DNA of 31,767 nt, from NCBI RefSeq assembly GCF_040649515.1, contig NZ_JBEZFP010000110.1, forward strand, positions 1-31,767. Reading direction: 5' to 3'. The number at the start of each line of letters is the position of its first letter. Position 1 is the first letter of the stretch. The position numbers and the translations under genes were made by a program. This document shows, in pieces, positions 1 to 6,765 of the stretch. Under the pieces are notes generated by a model. The model saw only the letters and a list, made by a program, of their open reading frames with translations, had not been told where the DNA came from and searched no databases. Source of the stretch: Yinghuangia elevatio. GTDB lineage: Bacteria; Actinomycetota; Actinomycetes; Streptomycetales; Streptomycetaceae.

Positions 1-85
1 CCCATTCCGAACCCGGAAGCTAAGCTCTTCAGCGCCGATGGTACTGCACTCGAAGGGGTGTGGGAGAGTAGGACGCCGCCGGAAT
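1..85 (+). rRNA. rrf: 5S ribosomal RNA, 3' portion
   Basis: This is the 3' two thirds of an actinobacterial 5S rRNA. The conserved loop CCGAACCCGGAAGCTAAG is at 7-24, followed by the GCGCCGATGGTACTGC segment and the GGGAGAGTAGGACGCCGCC 3' strand. The 5' strand of the terminal helix lies before the window. It marks the end of an rRNA operon. The exact 3' end is estimated from the terminal helix. Confidence 0.95.
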
Positions 86-99
86 TAGCGTGATAGACG

Positions 100-130
100 A
101 GTAGGCCCCCTCCTGTGGAGGGGGCCTACT
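100..130 (+). terminator. rRNA operon terminator hairpin
   Basis: A perfect 14-bp inverted repeat (100-113 with 117-130) with a TGT loop begins 15 bases after the 5S rRNA. It is very GC-rich and followed by only a short T-containing stretch, as is usual for actinobacterial terminators. It is the expected end of the rRNA transcript. Confidence 0.9.
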
Positions 131-324
131 TGCGTTTCAGGGCCGTCGCATCTGTCGGCGGGTGATCCGGGTTCTGTCACGAGCCTGTCCTGGGGCCTGA
201 GTTCGCGGCGCCGCTCCCGCTATCGTGTACGCATCACGCACGCACCGGCCGGCAGGGAGCGCAAGCACCGCCGGCTGTCTGGGGGGACCTTGGGTGCGGC
301 GTTCGTCTGGGGGGTTACATCAAC

Positions 325-960
325 ATGCGCAGAAGTGTGCGTAAGGGCTTCGTTGTCATGGCCGGAAGCGTTCTCGCGGTCGGGATGCTGACGGCATGCC
401 AGAACGACGACGAGGGCGGCACCGGCAACGGCGGAGTCTCGATCGACGACAAGGTCGGCATGGGTTCCGACGACGATGCCGGCCAGGCCGACACGGGCAA
501 GGGTGACGGCGGCAAGGGGGATGGCGGCAAAGGGGGTTCGGTGCCCAAGGAGCTGGTCGGCTCCTGGCGGACCGGGTCCGGGGCGACGGTCGAGTATCAG
601 GACGCCATCACCGGGGCGTACGCGCCGCCGAGTGGCAGCACGGGTGAGTTGACCATCAAGTCGGACGGGTCGTACACCGACAACGGCCTGTTGCAGACCA
701 CGATGTACAACTGCACGACGTCGCTGTTCGTCATGGAGGAGGGCAAGGTCTCGGTCTCCGGCGACAAGGTCACCTTCAAGCCCAGCAAGGTGAAGACGTC
801 GATGCAGAACACCTGTAGCGAGAGCAGCAACTTCTACAACCGCGACGGTACGAAGAACACCAAGGTCGACACCTTCGAGCTGACCCAGGACACGAACGGC
901 CCAGTGCTCCGGCTTACGGACGAGGACGGGGCGTCGAGCGACTACCGGCCCGACAAGTAG
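325..960 (+). CDS. putative secreted lipoprotein
   Basis: A 211-residue protein with a lipoprotein signal: basic N-terminus (MRRSVRKG), hydrophobic stretch, then lipobox LTAC with Cys25 as the predicted lipidated residue. A disordered linker rich in Gly, Asp and Lys with GKGDGG repeats (about 50-72) leads to a globular part starting near VPKELVGSWRTG. The WRTGSG...YTDNG...LxLTDEDG pattern resembles small beta-barrel (lipocalin-like) extracellular domains, but I recognise no named family. A G-run at about 308-314 serves as ribosome site for the ATG; a similar TCTGGGGGG lies about 33 bases upstream. It is first after the rRNA operon and has its own terminator at 980-1035. The lipoprotein call is firm; its role is unknown. 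Confidence 0.85.
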   Translation: MRRSVRKGFVVMAGSVLAVGMLTACQNDDEGGTGNGGVSIDDKVGMGSDDDAGQADTGKGDGGKGDGGKGGSVPKELVGSWRTGSGATVEYQDAITGAYAPPSGSTGELTIKSDGSYTDNGLLQTTMYNCTTSLFVMEEGKVSVSGDKVTFKPSKVKTSMQNTCSESSNFYNRDGTKNTKVDTFELTQDTNGPVLRLTDEDGASSDYRPDK

Positions 961-967
961 CCGTGGT

Positions 968-1378
968 TCACCCTTCGTGCGAGCCGCGGGCCGATCCGCC
1001 GTCGAACTCTTCCGACGGATCCGGCCCGCGGCTCGTTGCCGTGAGCAGCCACCAGACCATGTCGTACGTAGCAGACCGGTAGACCGCGTCCGTGGACACG
1101 ACGTCGTACAGTGCGGCGTCCCGAACCCGTGTGCAGTGGCTCACGATGTGATTCACGACGTACAGGCGGTTGTCGTACGCGAAGTCGTCCGCACGTCGGC
1201 GTGCGGCCGCGGCGTGGGCCGGCCCCGAGCCCCAGGCGACCACGATGAACGGCGTTGCGGAACGCGATACTTCAGCCGCTGAGGGGACCTGGTGGAGCCG
1301 CGCCGGATTGACGGTGACGGCGTCGACCGCGTACACGCGGACGATTCCCCGTCCAGCCGGTGCTTCTGGTGCTTCCAT
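968..1378 (-). CDS. conserved hypothetical protein
   Basis: A 136-residue protein of unrecognised family. The start at 1378 is chosen because AGGAAGG lies about 10 bases upstream; an in-frame ATG ten codons earlier has no such site. The core has alternating hydrophobic stretches (FIVVAWGSGP; RLYVVNHIVSH; YDVVSTDAVYRSA; MVWWLLTA) consistent with a small soluble alpha/beta protein. There is no signal peptide or clear membrane segment. The charged C-terminus overlaps the 980-1035 hairpin. It is divergent from the XRE/DUF5753 regulator at 1522, with 143 bp between starts, so it could be controlled by that regulator, but this is only inferred from position. Confidence 0.6.
   Translation of the reverse strand: MEAPEAPAGRGIVRVYAVDAVTVNPARLHQVPSAAEVSRSATPFIVVAWGSGPAHAAAARRRADDFAYDNRLYVVNHIVSHCTRVRDAALYDVVSTDAVYRSATYDMVWWLLTATSRGPDPSEEFDGGSARGSHEG
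980..1035. terminator. strong hairpin between convergent genes
   Basis: Inverted repeat: 13 bp perfect (980-992 with 1023-1035), continuing after a one-base bulge with 6 bp more (993-998 with 1016-1021). It lies just after the lipoprotein stop and inside the 3' end of the opposing small gene, so it probably ends transcription in both directions. Confidence 0.75.
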
Positions 1379-1521
1379 GCCGTGCGCGCCCTTCCTAAAG
1401 TGCCGCAACCCGAGAATGACTTTCCGTATCCAAACGGTTGCTCATCGCGGTTAGGCTCGTAAGGCGCGGTGGCCTGAAACGTGCACCTTTCAGGTCGGTC
1501 GATCTTGGTGAAGGGGGATGC

Positions 1522-2466
1522 ATGCCAAGGGTGTTGGATCCGGCGGATTCGATTGCCGCGCTGTTCGGAGCACGTGTGAAGCGTCTCCGCGAGGCACAGG
1601 GATGGACGCAGGAAGAGCTCGGCGAGCAGGTGCGTACGCACAGCACGCGCGTGAACCAGATCGAGCGCGCGACGGGCCACCGCCCGACACTGGATCTGGC
1701 GCGACGGCTGGACGACGTGCTCGGTGCGGACAACCTGCTGGTGGAGTTGTGGACGCACCTCTACAAGCAGTCGTTTCCGGACTGGTCACAGGAGTTCATG
1801 AGCTTCGCGGCTCAGGCCACGATGATCCGCGAGTACGCCGCACACGCGGTTCCGGGCTTGTTGCAGACGGAGTCGTACGCCCGTGCGTTGCTGCGCGCCG
1901 GACGATCGTGGACCAGTGAACGGCAACTTGCCGAACGCCTCGCCGCTCGTATGGACAGGCAACTCCGGCTTCAGGCCGCTGACCGTCCTGGGATGTGGGT
2001 CGTTTTGGACGAGGCCGTCCTTCGGCGTCCGGTCGGCGGTCCCGTCGTCATGCGCGAGCAACTCGCGCGTCTGTTGGCCACGGAGCACGACCCCGACATC
2101 ACGGTCCAACTCCTGCTCTTTGAACAGGGTGAACATCCGGCCATGGGCGGTTCGCTCACGCTGCTGACGTTGCCGGAGGGACCGAGCGTGGCGTACACCG
2201 AAGGCGCCGACTACGGGAGATTGGTCGAGGACAAGGCGGCAGTCGAGGGCTACGCCATGACCTACGATCACGTTCGGGCGCTGGCCCTGCCACCAAGCAT
2301 GTCCCTGCGCATGATCGAAACAGCGATTGAGGAGACCACACGTGCAGAACGCCGTTCACCTCGAACTGCTCGCTCCCGCATGGCGCAAGTCGAGCTACAG
2401 CAATCAGGAAGGCGGCAACTGCCTGGAGGTCGCAGGCCGCGTTTCCGGCATCGTCCCCGTCCGTGA
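1522..2466 (+). CDS. XRE-family HTH regulator with DUF5753 domain
   Basis: A 314-residue DNA-binding protein. Residues 13-68 form an XRE helix-turn-helix (RVKRLREAQGWTQEELGEQV...THSTRVNQIERATGHRP), followed by a DUF5753 region at about 95-270 (IREYAAHAVPGLLQTESYARALL; MDRQLRL; VVLDEAVLRR; QLARLL; VQLLLFEQGEHPAMGGSLTLL). In Streptomyces this family is commonly paired with a DUF397 protein, as here, and BldB/WhiJ-type pairs affect development. The start at 1522 has AAGGGGG at 1511-1517. Family similarity ends near residue 276 (MIETAIEETT); the last ~40 Arg-rich residues come from reading through the DUF397 gene in another frame. This suggests a lost stop or a frameshift near 2340. Confidence 0.92.
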   Translation: MPRVLDPADSIAALFGARVKRLREAQGWTQEELGEQVRTHSTRVNQIERATGHRPTLDLARRLDDVLGADNLLVELWTHLYKQSFPDWSQEFMSFAAQATMIREYAAHAVPGLLQTESYARALLRAGRSWTSERQLAERLAARMDRQLRLQAADRPGMWVVLDEAVLRRPVGGPVVMREQLARLLATEHDPDITVQLLLFEQGEHPAMGGSLTLLTLPEGPSVAYTEGADYGRLVEDKAAVEGYAMTYDHVRALALPPSMSLRMIETAIEETTRAERRSPRTARSRMAQVELQQSGRRQLPGGRRPRFRHRPRP

Positions 2467-2548
2467 CAGCAAGGATGTCGAACGGGGTGCGATCGCCGTC
2501 CCGGCGGCGTCCTGGTTGTCGCTGACGGCTGCCCTCAAGCGGCCGTAG
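2342..2548 (+). CDS. DUF397 domain protein
   Basis: A 68-residue protein that is essentially one DUF397 domain: WRKSSYSNQEGGNCLEVA near the N-terminus, then VPVRDSKD and the hydrophobic end WLSLTAALK. The GTG start at 2342 is preferred over ATG 2327 because GAGGAG lies at about 2329-2334. It overlaps the 3' end of the DUF5753 regulator by 125 bases in a different frame; normally these genes overlap by only a few bases. DUF397 proteins are known as small partners of XRE/DUF5753 regulators, as in the WhiJ system, and may modulate DNA binding. Confidence 0.9.
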   Translation: MQNAVHLELLAPAWRKSSYSNQEGGNCLEVAGRVSGIVPVRDSKDVERGAIAVPAASWLSLTAALKRP

Positions 2549-2628
2549 TCGTGGCGCGCCGGGGCCCCTGACCGGTTGATCGACTGCCGAGGTCCTACAG
2601 TGAAGGGGAACTCAGGAGGTCGGTTCCG

Positions 2629-3543
2629 TTGCAGGACGCGCACGCGCAGTCGCACGGGGAGGTCGGCGAGGATTCGGCGGCGGCCGGGGATCCCGGGATT
2701 TTCGGGCCCGGCTCCGTTACGTGGCAGTTGCACGCCGATCCGGCGATGTGGGTTGCGGGGGTGCGGGCGCTCTACCTTCAGGCGCTGCACCCGCGCGCGG
2801 TGCGGGGCGTGGTCCAGAATTCGGCGTTCCGGAAGGACCCGTGGGGGCGGTTGTTCCGTACTGCGGACTTTGTCGGCGTCACGACGTACGGCTCGCGCGC
2901 CGAGGCGGAGCGGGCCGGGGCGCGGGTGCGTCGGATCCACCAGTTTCTGCGAGCGACCGATCCCGAGACCGGGGTGTCGTACCGGATAGACGAGACGGCG
3001 CTGCTGCGCTGGGTGCACTGCGCCGAGGTGGTGTCGTACGTCGACGTCGTCCGGCGGTCGGGGTTGGCCTTGAGCGACAAGCAGGTCGACGCCTACCTGG
3101 CGGAACAGCGCGCGTCTGCGGTGCTGGTGGGCCTGGCGCCGGATGATGTGCCCGGGTCGGCGGCGGGGATGCGGGAGTACTTCGAGGACGTGCGTCCCGC
3201 GCTCGCGCGTTCGCCGGAGGCCGACGATGTGTGGGACTTTCTGCGGCGCCCTCCCGTGCACCCGGTGTTGTGGCTGGGCCGTGAGCTGCTGTGGCGCCAG
3301 GTGTCGGAGTTGGCGTACGGTTCGCTGCCCTCGTGGGCGCACGAGATCTACGGGCGCCGCCCGTTGCCGCCGTTCGCGGTTACCGCCGGGCTTCGGCTAC
3401 TGCGGTCGACCTCGCTGGCGGTGTTGCCGGCTGCGCGGCTGGCCGGGTTCCAGTCGCCGCACATCAAGGCCGCGGTGGAGCGCCTCGGGCCGGACGCGGC
3501 TCCGGCACGGCCGGGGGTTCTGTCGGGGTTGACGGCTTCGTAG
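2629..3543 (+). CDS. MpaB/DUF2236-family oxygenase
   Basis: A 304-residue protein of the ER-bound oxygenase mpaB/DUF2236 family, related to rubber-degrading latex-clearing protein. These enzymes bind haem b and cleave C=C bonds oxidatively, or are of unknown substrate. Family signatures include WQLHADPAMW, ALYLQALHPRAVRGV, RLFRTADFVGVTTYGSR, HCAEVVSYVDV and the DFLRRPP...LWLGRELLWRQVSELAYGSLPSW stretch; conserved His in LHP and VHC are candidate haem ligands. The start is TTG with an excellent AGGAGGT at 2614-2620. Its last 80 bases overlap the convergent MFS gene. The substrate cannot be told from sequence. Confidence 0.88.
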   Translation: MQDAHAQSHGEVGEDSAAAGDPGIFGPGSVTWQLHADPAMWVAGVRALYLQALHPRAVRGVVQNSAFRKDPWGRLFRTADFVGVTTYGSRAEAERAGARVRRIHQFLRATDPETGVSYRIDETALLRWVHCAEVVSYVDVVRRSGLALSDKQVDAYLAEQRASAVLVGLAPDDVPGSAAGMREYFEDVRPALARSPEADDVWDFLRRPPVHPVLWLGRELLWRQVSELAYGSLPSWAHEIYGRRPLPPFAVTAGLRLLRSTSLAVLPAARLAGFQSPHIKAAVERLGPDAAPARPGVLSGLTAS

Positions 3544-4732
3544 CCGGAGGCGTTCGGGGAAGTGGCGTTGCCGGCAGGGGTGTTCGGAGTCCGGGGGCGA
3601 TTGCCAGGGTGACCGCGATCGACGCGGCCGCCATCACGGTCATCGCCGCGGCAGGTGAGGTGTATTGCGCGACGGTGCCGGCGATCGTCGCCCCGACGGC
3701 CTGCATTGTCAGCATGCCCGACGAGTGCAGTCCGAGGGCCTGGCCGAGGACCGGCTTGGGGGTCAGCGCGATGAGGCGTTCCTGCAACAGGAGCGTGGCC
3801 GCGTAGCCGACCGAGGCGATCGCGATCGCGGCCACCGCGAGTGGCAGCGCGGGGCGGAGCGCGAAAACGAGGTACGGCGCCGCCAACAGCAGGCGCAGGA
3901 ACGGCCCGAGGCGGCGCCGCCGGTCGGGGCCGAGGAAGCGTCCCGCCGTGATGTCGCCGACGAGCATGCCGGCGGCCGCCGCGGCGAGGAGCAGCCCGGC
4001 ATGGTCGGGATCGTAGGCGACGAAGACGGCCTCGCATCCGACGATCAGGCCGTTGGGGACCCACATGGCGACGTAGACGTAGCGGCGGGGGACCGAGGAC
4101 CAGATCAGGGTGTTGGTACGCCACGTCTCGCGTACGGACGGCCGCCCGGCCGCCCTGGGCGCCCGTTTCCGCAGGCCGAGCAGCGCGATTGCGGCGGCGG
4201 CCACGTCGAGTGCGGCCGCGGTCAGAAGTGTGCCGCGGGCCGACAACGCGCCGACCAGGACCGCGCCGACGGCGAAACCGACGATCTGGAGGCTGCCGAC
4301 GCAGATGTTGAGGACCGAGCGGCCGAGCAGGTAGCCGTTCTCCGGCAGGATCTCGGTGAGCAGACCGAGGCGTACGCCTCCGCCCACCGACGCGGCGAGG
4401 CCGAGCACGAGCAGCACCGCGAACGCGGCCCAGATCGGCAGGCCGGGGAGGGCGATGACGGCGGTGCCCACGGCGAACACCAGGGCGAGGCCGGCCGTCG
4501 TGGCGCGCGGCGGCAGCCGGTCGGCGGCCGAGAGCAGCGTCATGGCCCCGACCACCTGGGCGAAGGACGCTCCGAACATGCTGAGCGCGGACAACAGAGG
4601 GGAGCCGGTCGCGTCGTACACGAGCGTGGCCAGCGCCAGCGAGCCGATCGTCGTGGCGGCGACCTGGGCGCAGGACGTCGCGAAGAGCGGGGTGAACTCC
4701 GGGGTACGGAAGAGTTCGCGGTAGGTCTGCAT
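3464..4732 (-). CDS. MFS transporter
   Basis: A 422-residue integral membrane protein with about 12 hydrophobic helices, of the major facilitator superfamily. The N-terminus (YRELFRTPEFTPLFATSCAQVAATTIGSLAL) is typical of the actinobacterial exporter group. The central loop RKRAPRAAGRPSVRETWRT separates two six-helix halves. A Pro-rich, disordered cytoplasmic tail (PLPATPLPRTPPATKPSTP...) forms the last ~40 residues and overlaps the 3' end of the MpaB-like gene. The start is uncertain: ATG 4732 fits the usual family beginning and ATG 4744 is four codons earlier; neither has a clear ribosome site. It is divergent from the ArsR-type regulator at 4792, its probable controller. Substrate unknown. 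Confidence 0.88.
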   Translation of the reverse strand: MQTYRELFRTPEFTPLFATSCAQVAATTIGSLALATLVYDATGSPLLSALSMFGASFAQVVGAMTLLSAADRLPPRATTAGLALVFAVGTAVIALPGLPIWAAFAVLLVLGLAASVGGGVRLGLLTEILPENGYLLGRSVLNICVGSLQIVGFAVGAVLVGALSARGTLLTAAALDVAAAAIALLGLRKRAPRAAGRPSVRETWRTNTLIWSSVPRRYVYVAMWVPNGLIVGCEAVFVAYDPDHAGLLLAAAAAGMLVGDITAGRFLGPDRRRRLGPFLRLLLAAPYLVFALRPALPLAVAAIAIASVGYAATLLLQERLIALTPKPVLGQALGLHSSGMLTMQAVGATIAGTVAQYTSPAAAMTVMAAASIAVTLAIAPGLRTPLPATPLPRTPPATKPSTPTEPPAVPEPRPARGAPPRP

Positions 4733-4771
4733 GGCTCGGAGCATGCCCGGGCCGCCGCGGCGGGGCGTAAT

Positions 4772-4791
4772 GTTTCGTCAGGAGGCGAAAC
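4772..4791. promoter_or_regulatory. inverted repeat abutting the ArsR-type gene start
   Basis: GTTTCG (4772-4777) and CGAAAC (4786-4791) form a perfect 6-bp inverted repeat around the ribosome site AGGAGG and end on the base before the ATG at 4792. It is in the 59-bp gap between divergent MFS and regulator genes. It could be an operator for autoregulation, or an RNA hairpin masking the ribosome site. Confidence 0.5.
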
Positions 4792-5766
4792 ATGGGGCTG
4801 TGGCTGGTGAACGCGGACACGCTGGCGGCGGGCCGGTTCGTCGTGTCGCCGCTCGCCGAGGCGACGGCCGCGCTCATGGCCTTGTCGGCGGGCAGCGCGG
4901 TGCATCCGGGCGAGCGGGCCTGGCTGGACGCGCATCTGGCGCCGTTCCGGGCGCGCGTCGCGGCCGACCCGCCGGCGGAGCGTCTGTGCGAGGTGGCGTT
5001 CGGACGGTCATGGATCGCGGACTTTCTGACCCCGTGTCCGAGCGGCGAGGCAGGGCTGACGTTCGATCAGGAGGTCCGTCGGGTAGCGGAGACGCCGCCC
5101 GAGCGAGCACGCGCGGACGCGGAAGTGGCGTACGGCCGCCCGCTCCCGCCGGACCTGCGCGGCGTGGACTTGGGCGCGGTGGCCACGGAACTCCTGTCGT
5201 GGGTATGGAAGTCGACCGTGCTGCCCGACTGGGACGCACGACGACGCGTCCTCGAGGCCGATGTCATCGCGCGCATGGGCGAGTTGAGCCGCGGGGGCTG
5301 GGCGGCCGCGCTCGACAACCTGCGCCCGGGCATGCGATGGCTGGGCGACGGGCGGCTCCAGATCAACACGCACGACTATCCGCCGCGCGAAGTGGTCGGC
5401 GCACAACTGCTGTTCGTGCCCGTCACGCCCCGCAGTGGCTGGGTTTCCTGGGACCTGCCGCACCGATACGCGATCGTCTACCCGTGTGCCGGTGCTCTCG
5501 CCGACGTGGCGGCCGGTCCGGCGTTGCCCGGCGCGATCGGCCGACTCCTCGGCGACGCCCGGGCGTCGGTGCTCCTGCTGCTGGACACTCCCAAGAGCAC
5601 CACGCAGCTCGTCGCCCTCGCCGGGCAGGGCCTTGGTTCGGTCGGCGGCCACCTGAAGGTGCTGCGCGAGGCGGGCCTCGTGGGCCGCCGCCGCGTGGGC
5701 CGGTCGGTGCTCTACTTCCGCACCGAAGCCGGCGACACGCTGCTCGCGGCCCCGCCGCACGACTGA
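4792..5766 (+). CDS. ArsR-type winged-helix regulator with long N-terminal domain
   Basis: A 324-residue protein. The C-terminal ~70 residues form an ArsR-like winged helix (LLGDARASVLLLLDTPKSTTQ...VGGHLKVLREAGLVGRRRVGRSVLYFRT). The N-terminal ~240 residues match the Streptomyces DUF5937-type arrangement (sensor part first, HTH last), including VSPLAEATAALMAL near residue 18 and the later LQINTHDYPP and LLFVPVTPRSGWVSWD segments. The start follows AGGAGG directly. No Cys pair of a metal-sensing ArsR is seen in the HTH, so metal sensing is not supported. Divergence from the MFS gene suggests it controls the exporter. Confidence 0.85.
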   Translation: MGLWLVNADTLAAGRFVVSPLAEATAALMALSAGSAVHPGERAWLDAHLAPFRARVAADPPAERLCEVAFGRSWIADFLTPCPSGEAGLTFDQEVRRVAETPPERARADAEVAYGRPLPPDLRGVDLGAVATELLSWVWKSTVLPDWDARRRVLEADVIARMGELSRGGWAAALDNLRPGMRWLGDGRLQINTHDYPPREVVGAQLLFVPVTPRSGWVSWDLPHRYAIVYPCAGALADVAAGPALPGAIGRLLGDARASVLLLLDTPKSTTQLVALAGQGLGSVGGHLKVLREAGLVGRRRVGRSVLYFRTEAGDTLLAAPPHD

Positions 5767-5816
5767 TCACGTCCGCGGACCTCCCGACTCCGCCTCACGG
5801 AGGGGACGCGCGGGGG

Positions 5817-5869
5817 CACAGGTACTTCCGGGCGGGGGGCACAGATACGCGGGGCTCACTGGTACTTGG
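5817..5869. repeat. three imperfect CACWGGTACTT repeats
   Basis: CACAGGTACTTCC (5817), CACAGATACGC (5840) and CACTGGTACTTGG (5857) recur at 17-23 base intervals between convergent genes. The third overlaps the end of the small gene at 5856-6011. The role is unknown. Confidence 0.3.
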
Positions 5870-6011
5870 GGGACGGCTTCTTCATGGTGTAGTCGAGGAC
5901 GCCGTGTGCCGGCGATCCGTCGCCCTCGAAGCTCCGCGTCCGGGTGTTCTCGGCTCGGAAATCGTCCGGTGCCCCCCGCGCCCCGTACAGCCACTGCGCC
6001 GGTTCTTGCAC
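5856..6011 (-). CDS. possible small protein downstream of the TetR gene
   Basis: About 51 codons (from a GTG at 6011) with nearly 90% G or C at third positions, just as in real genes here, in a frame different from the TetR gene whose stop lies at 6046. The peptide includes VQEPAQWLYGARGAPDDF and ends in GVLDYTMKKPSPKYQ. The frame is open further upstream into the TetR gene, and no good ribosome site was found, so the start is unsure. It may be a small protein, a gene remnant, or a C-terminal extension separated from the TetR protein by a frameshift. The family is not recognised. Confidence 0.35.
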   Translation of the reverse strand: MQEPAQWLYGARGAPDDFRAENTRTRSFEGDGSPAHGVLDYTMKKPSPKYQ

Positions 6012-6045
6012 CAGCCGGGCGACGTCGATGCGGGTCGGGGGAAGG

Positions 6046-6657
6046 TCAGGGGAAGAGGAGAGCGGCGAGGTCGGTGACTTGCTCGCGGAGGCGTCGGCGG
6101 GTGCCGGGGCGCGACATGGCGAGGTGGTCGACGATGGCGGTCTCCAGGAGGGACCGCAGGATCCGGGCGATGCGGGTGCGGCCGGACGGGAGTTCGGGGA
6201 ACATCTCGGCCAGCCAGCGCGCGATGCTCGCATCCAGGGCGATGGTCAGTCCGCCGGTCACCCCGCGGGAGAGTTCGTCACCGCGCATGCCTTCGCTGAG
6301 CAGCAGCCGCAGCACCTCGCGTTCCGCGAGGCCGGCCTGCCACAGGCGCGTCATCATCTCCACGAGCCGTTCGCGGGGCGGGAGTCCGGTGTCGACCGGC
6401 GGTGCGCCGGTGGTGAACCGGTCGGTGTACGCACGGTCCTTGACCAGCTCGCGCAGCAGGTCGGCCTTCGACGGGAAGTAGTGGTACAGCGTCGCGACGT
6501 TGAGTTCGCACGCGGTCGCGAGGTTGCGCATCGAGGTGCCCGTGAAGCCCTGCGCGCTCATGAGAGTGAGCGCGGTACGGAGTATTCGGGCACGCTGCTG
6601 GCCCGTCGCGGTGGACGCGGGGGCCGGGGGGACCGGGTCGGCAGGCTGACGTTTCAT
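6046..6657 (-). CDS. TetR-family transcriptional regulator
   Basis: A 203-residue repressor. The N-terminal HTH (about 22-70) shows the TetR pattern ILRTALTLMSAQGFTGTSMRNLA...LNVATLYHYFPSKADLLREL. The C-terminal helical domain (about 90-203) would bind a ligand, possibly an acyl-CoA, as for many TetR proteins next to fadD genes. GGAAGGG precedes the ATG by about 10 bases. It is divergent from the acyl-CoA ligase at 6766, and the palindrome at 6679-6688 in the gap is the natural operator candidate. Confidence 0.93.
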   Translation of the reverse strand: MKRQPADPVPPAPASTATGQQRARILRTALTLMSAQGFTGTSMRNLATACELNVATLYHYFPSKADLLRELVKDRAYTDRFTTGAPPVDTGLPPRERLVEMMTRLWQAGLAEREVLRLLLSEGMRGDELSRGVTGGLTIALDASIARWLAEMFPELPSGRTRIARILRSLLETAIVDHLAMSRPGTRRRLREQVTDLAALLFP

Positions 6658-6678
6658 CGGTTGCCCACCCTTCCATCA

Positions 6679-6688
6679 AACGTTCGTT
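6679..6688. promoter_or_regulatory. operator candidate AACGTTCGTT
   Basis: AACG-TT-CGTT is a perfect 4+4 inverted repeat in the 108-bp gap between the divergent TetR gene (start 6657) and acyl-CoA ligase gene (start 6766). It lies within a longer imperfect palindrome (about 6677-6689). Its position suits autorepression and control of the ligase. Confidence 0.5.
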
Positions 6689-6765
6689 GGGGCCATACTG
6701 CTGGGCAACGTCAAGGATCTTGATCTCAGCGGCCGCCGGTCGGCCGCCGGCGAAGGGAACGGCCC

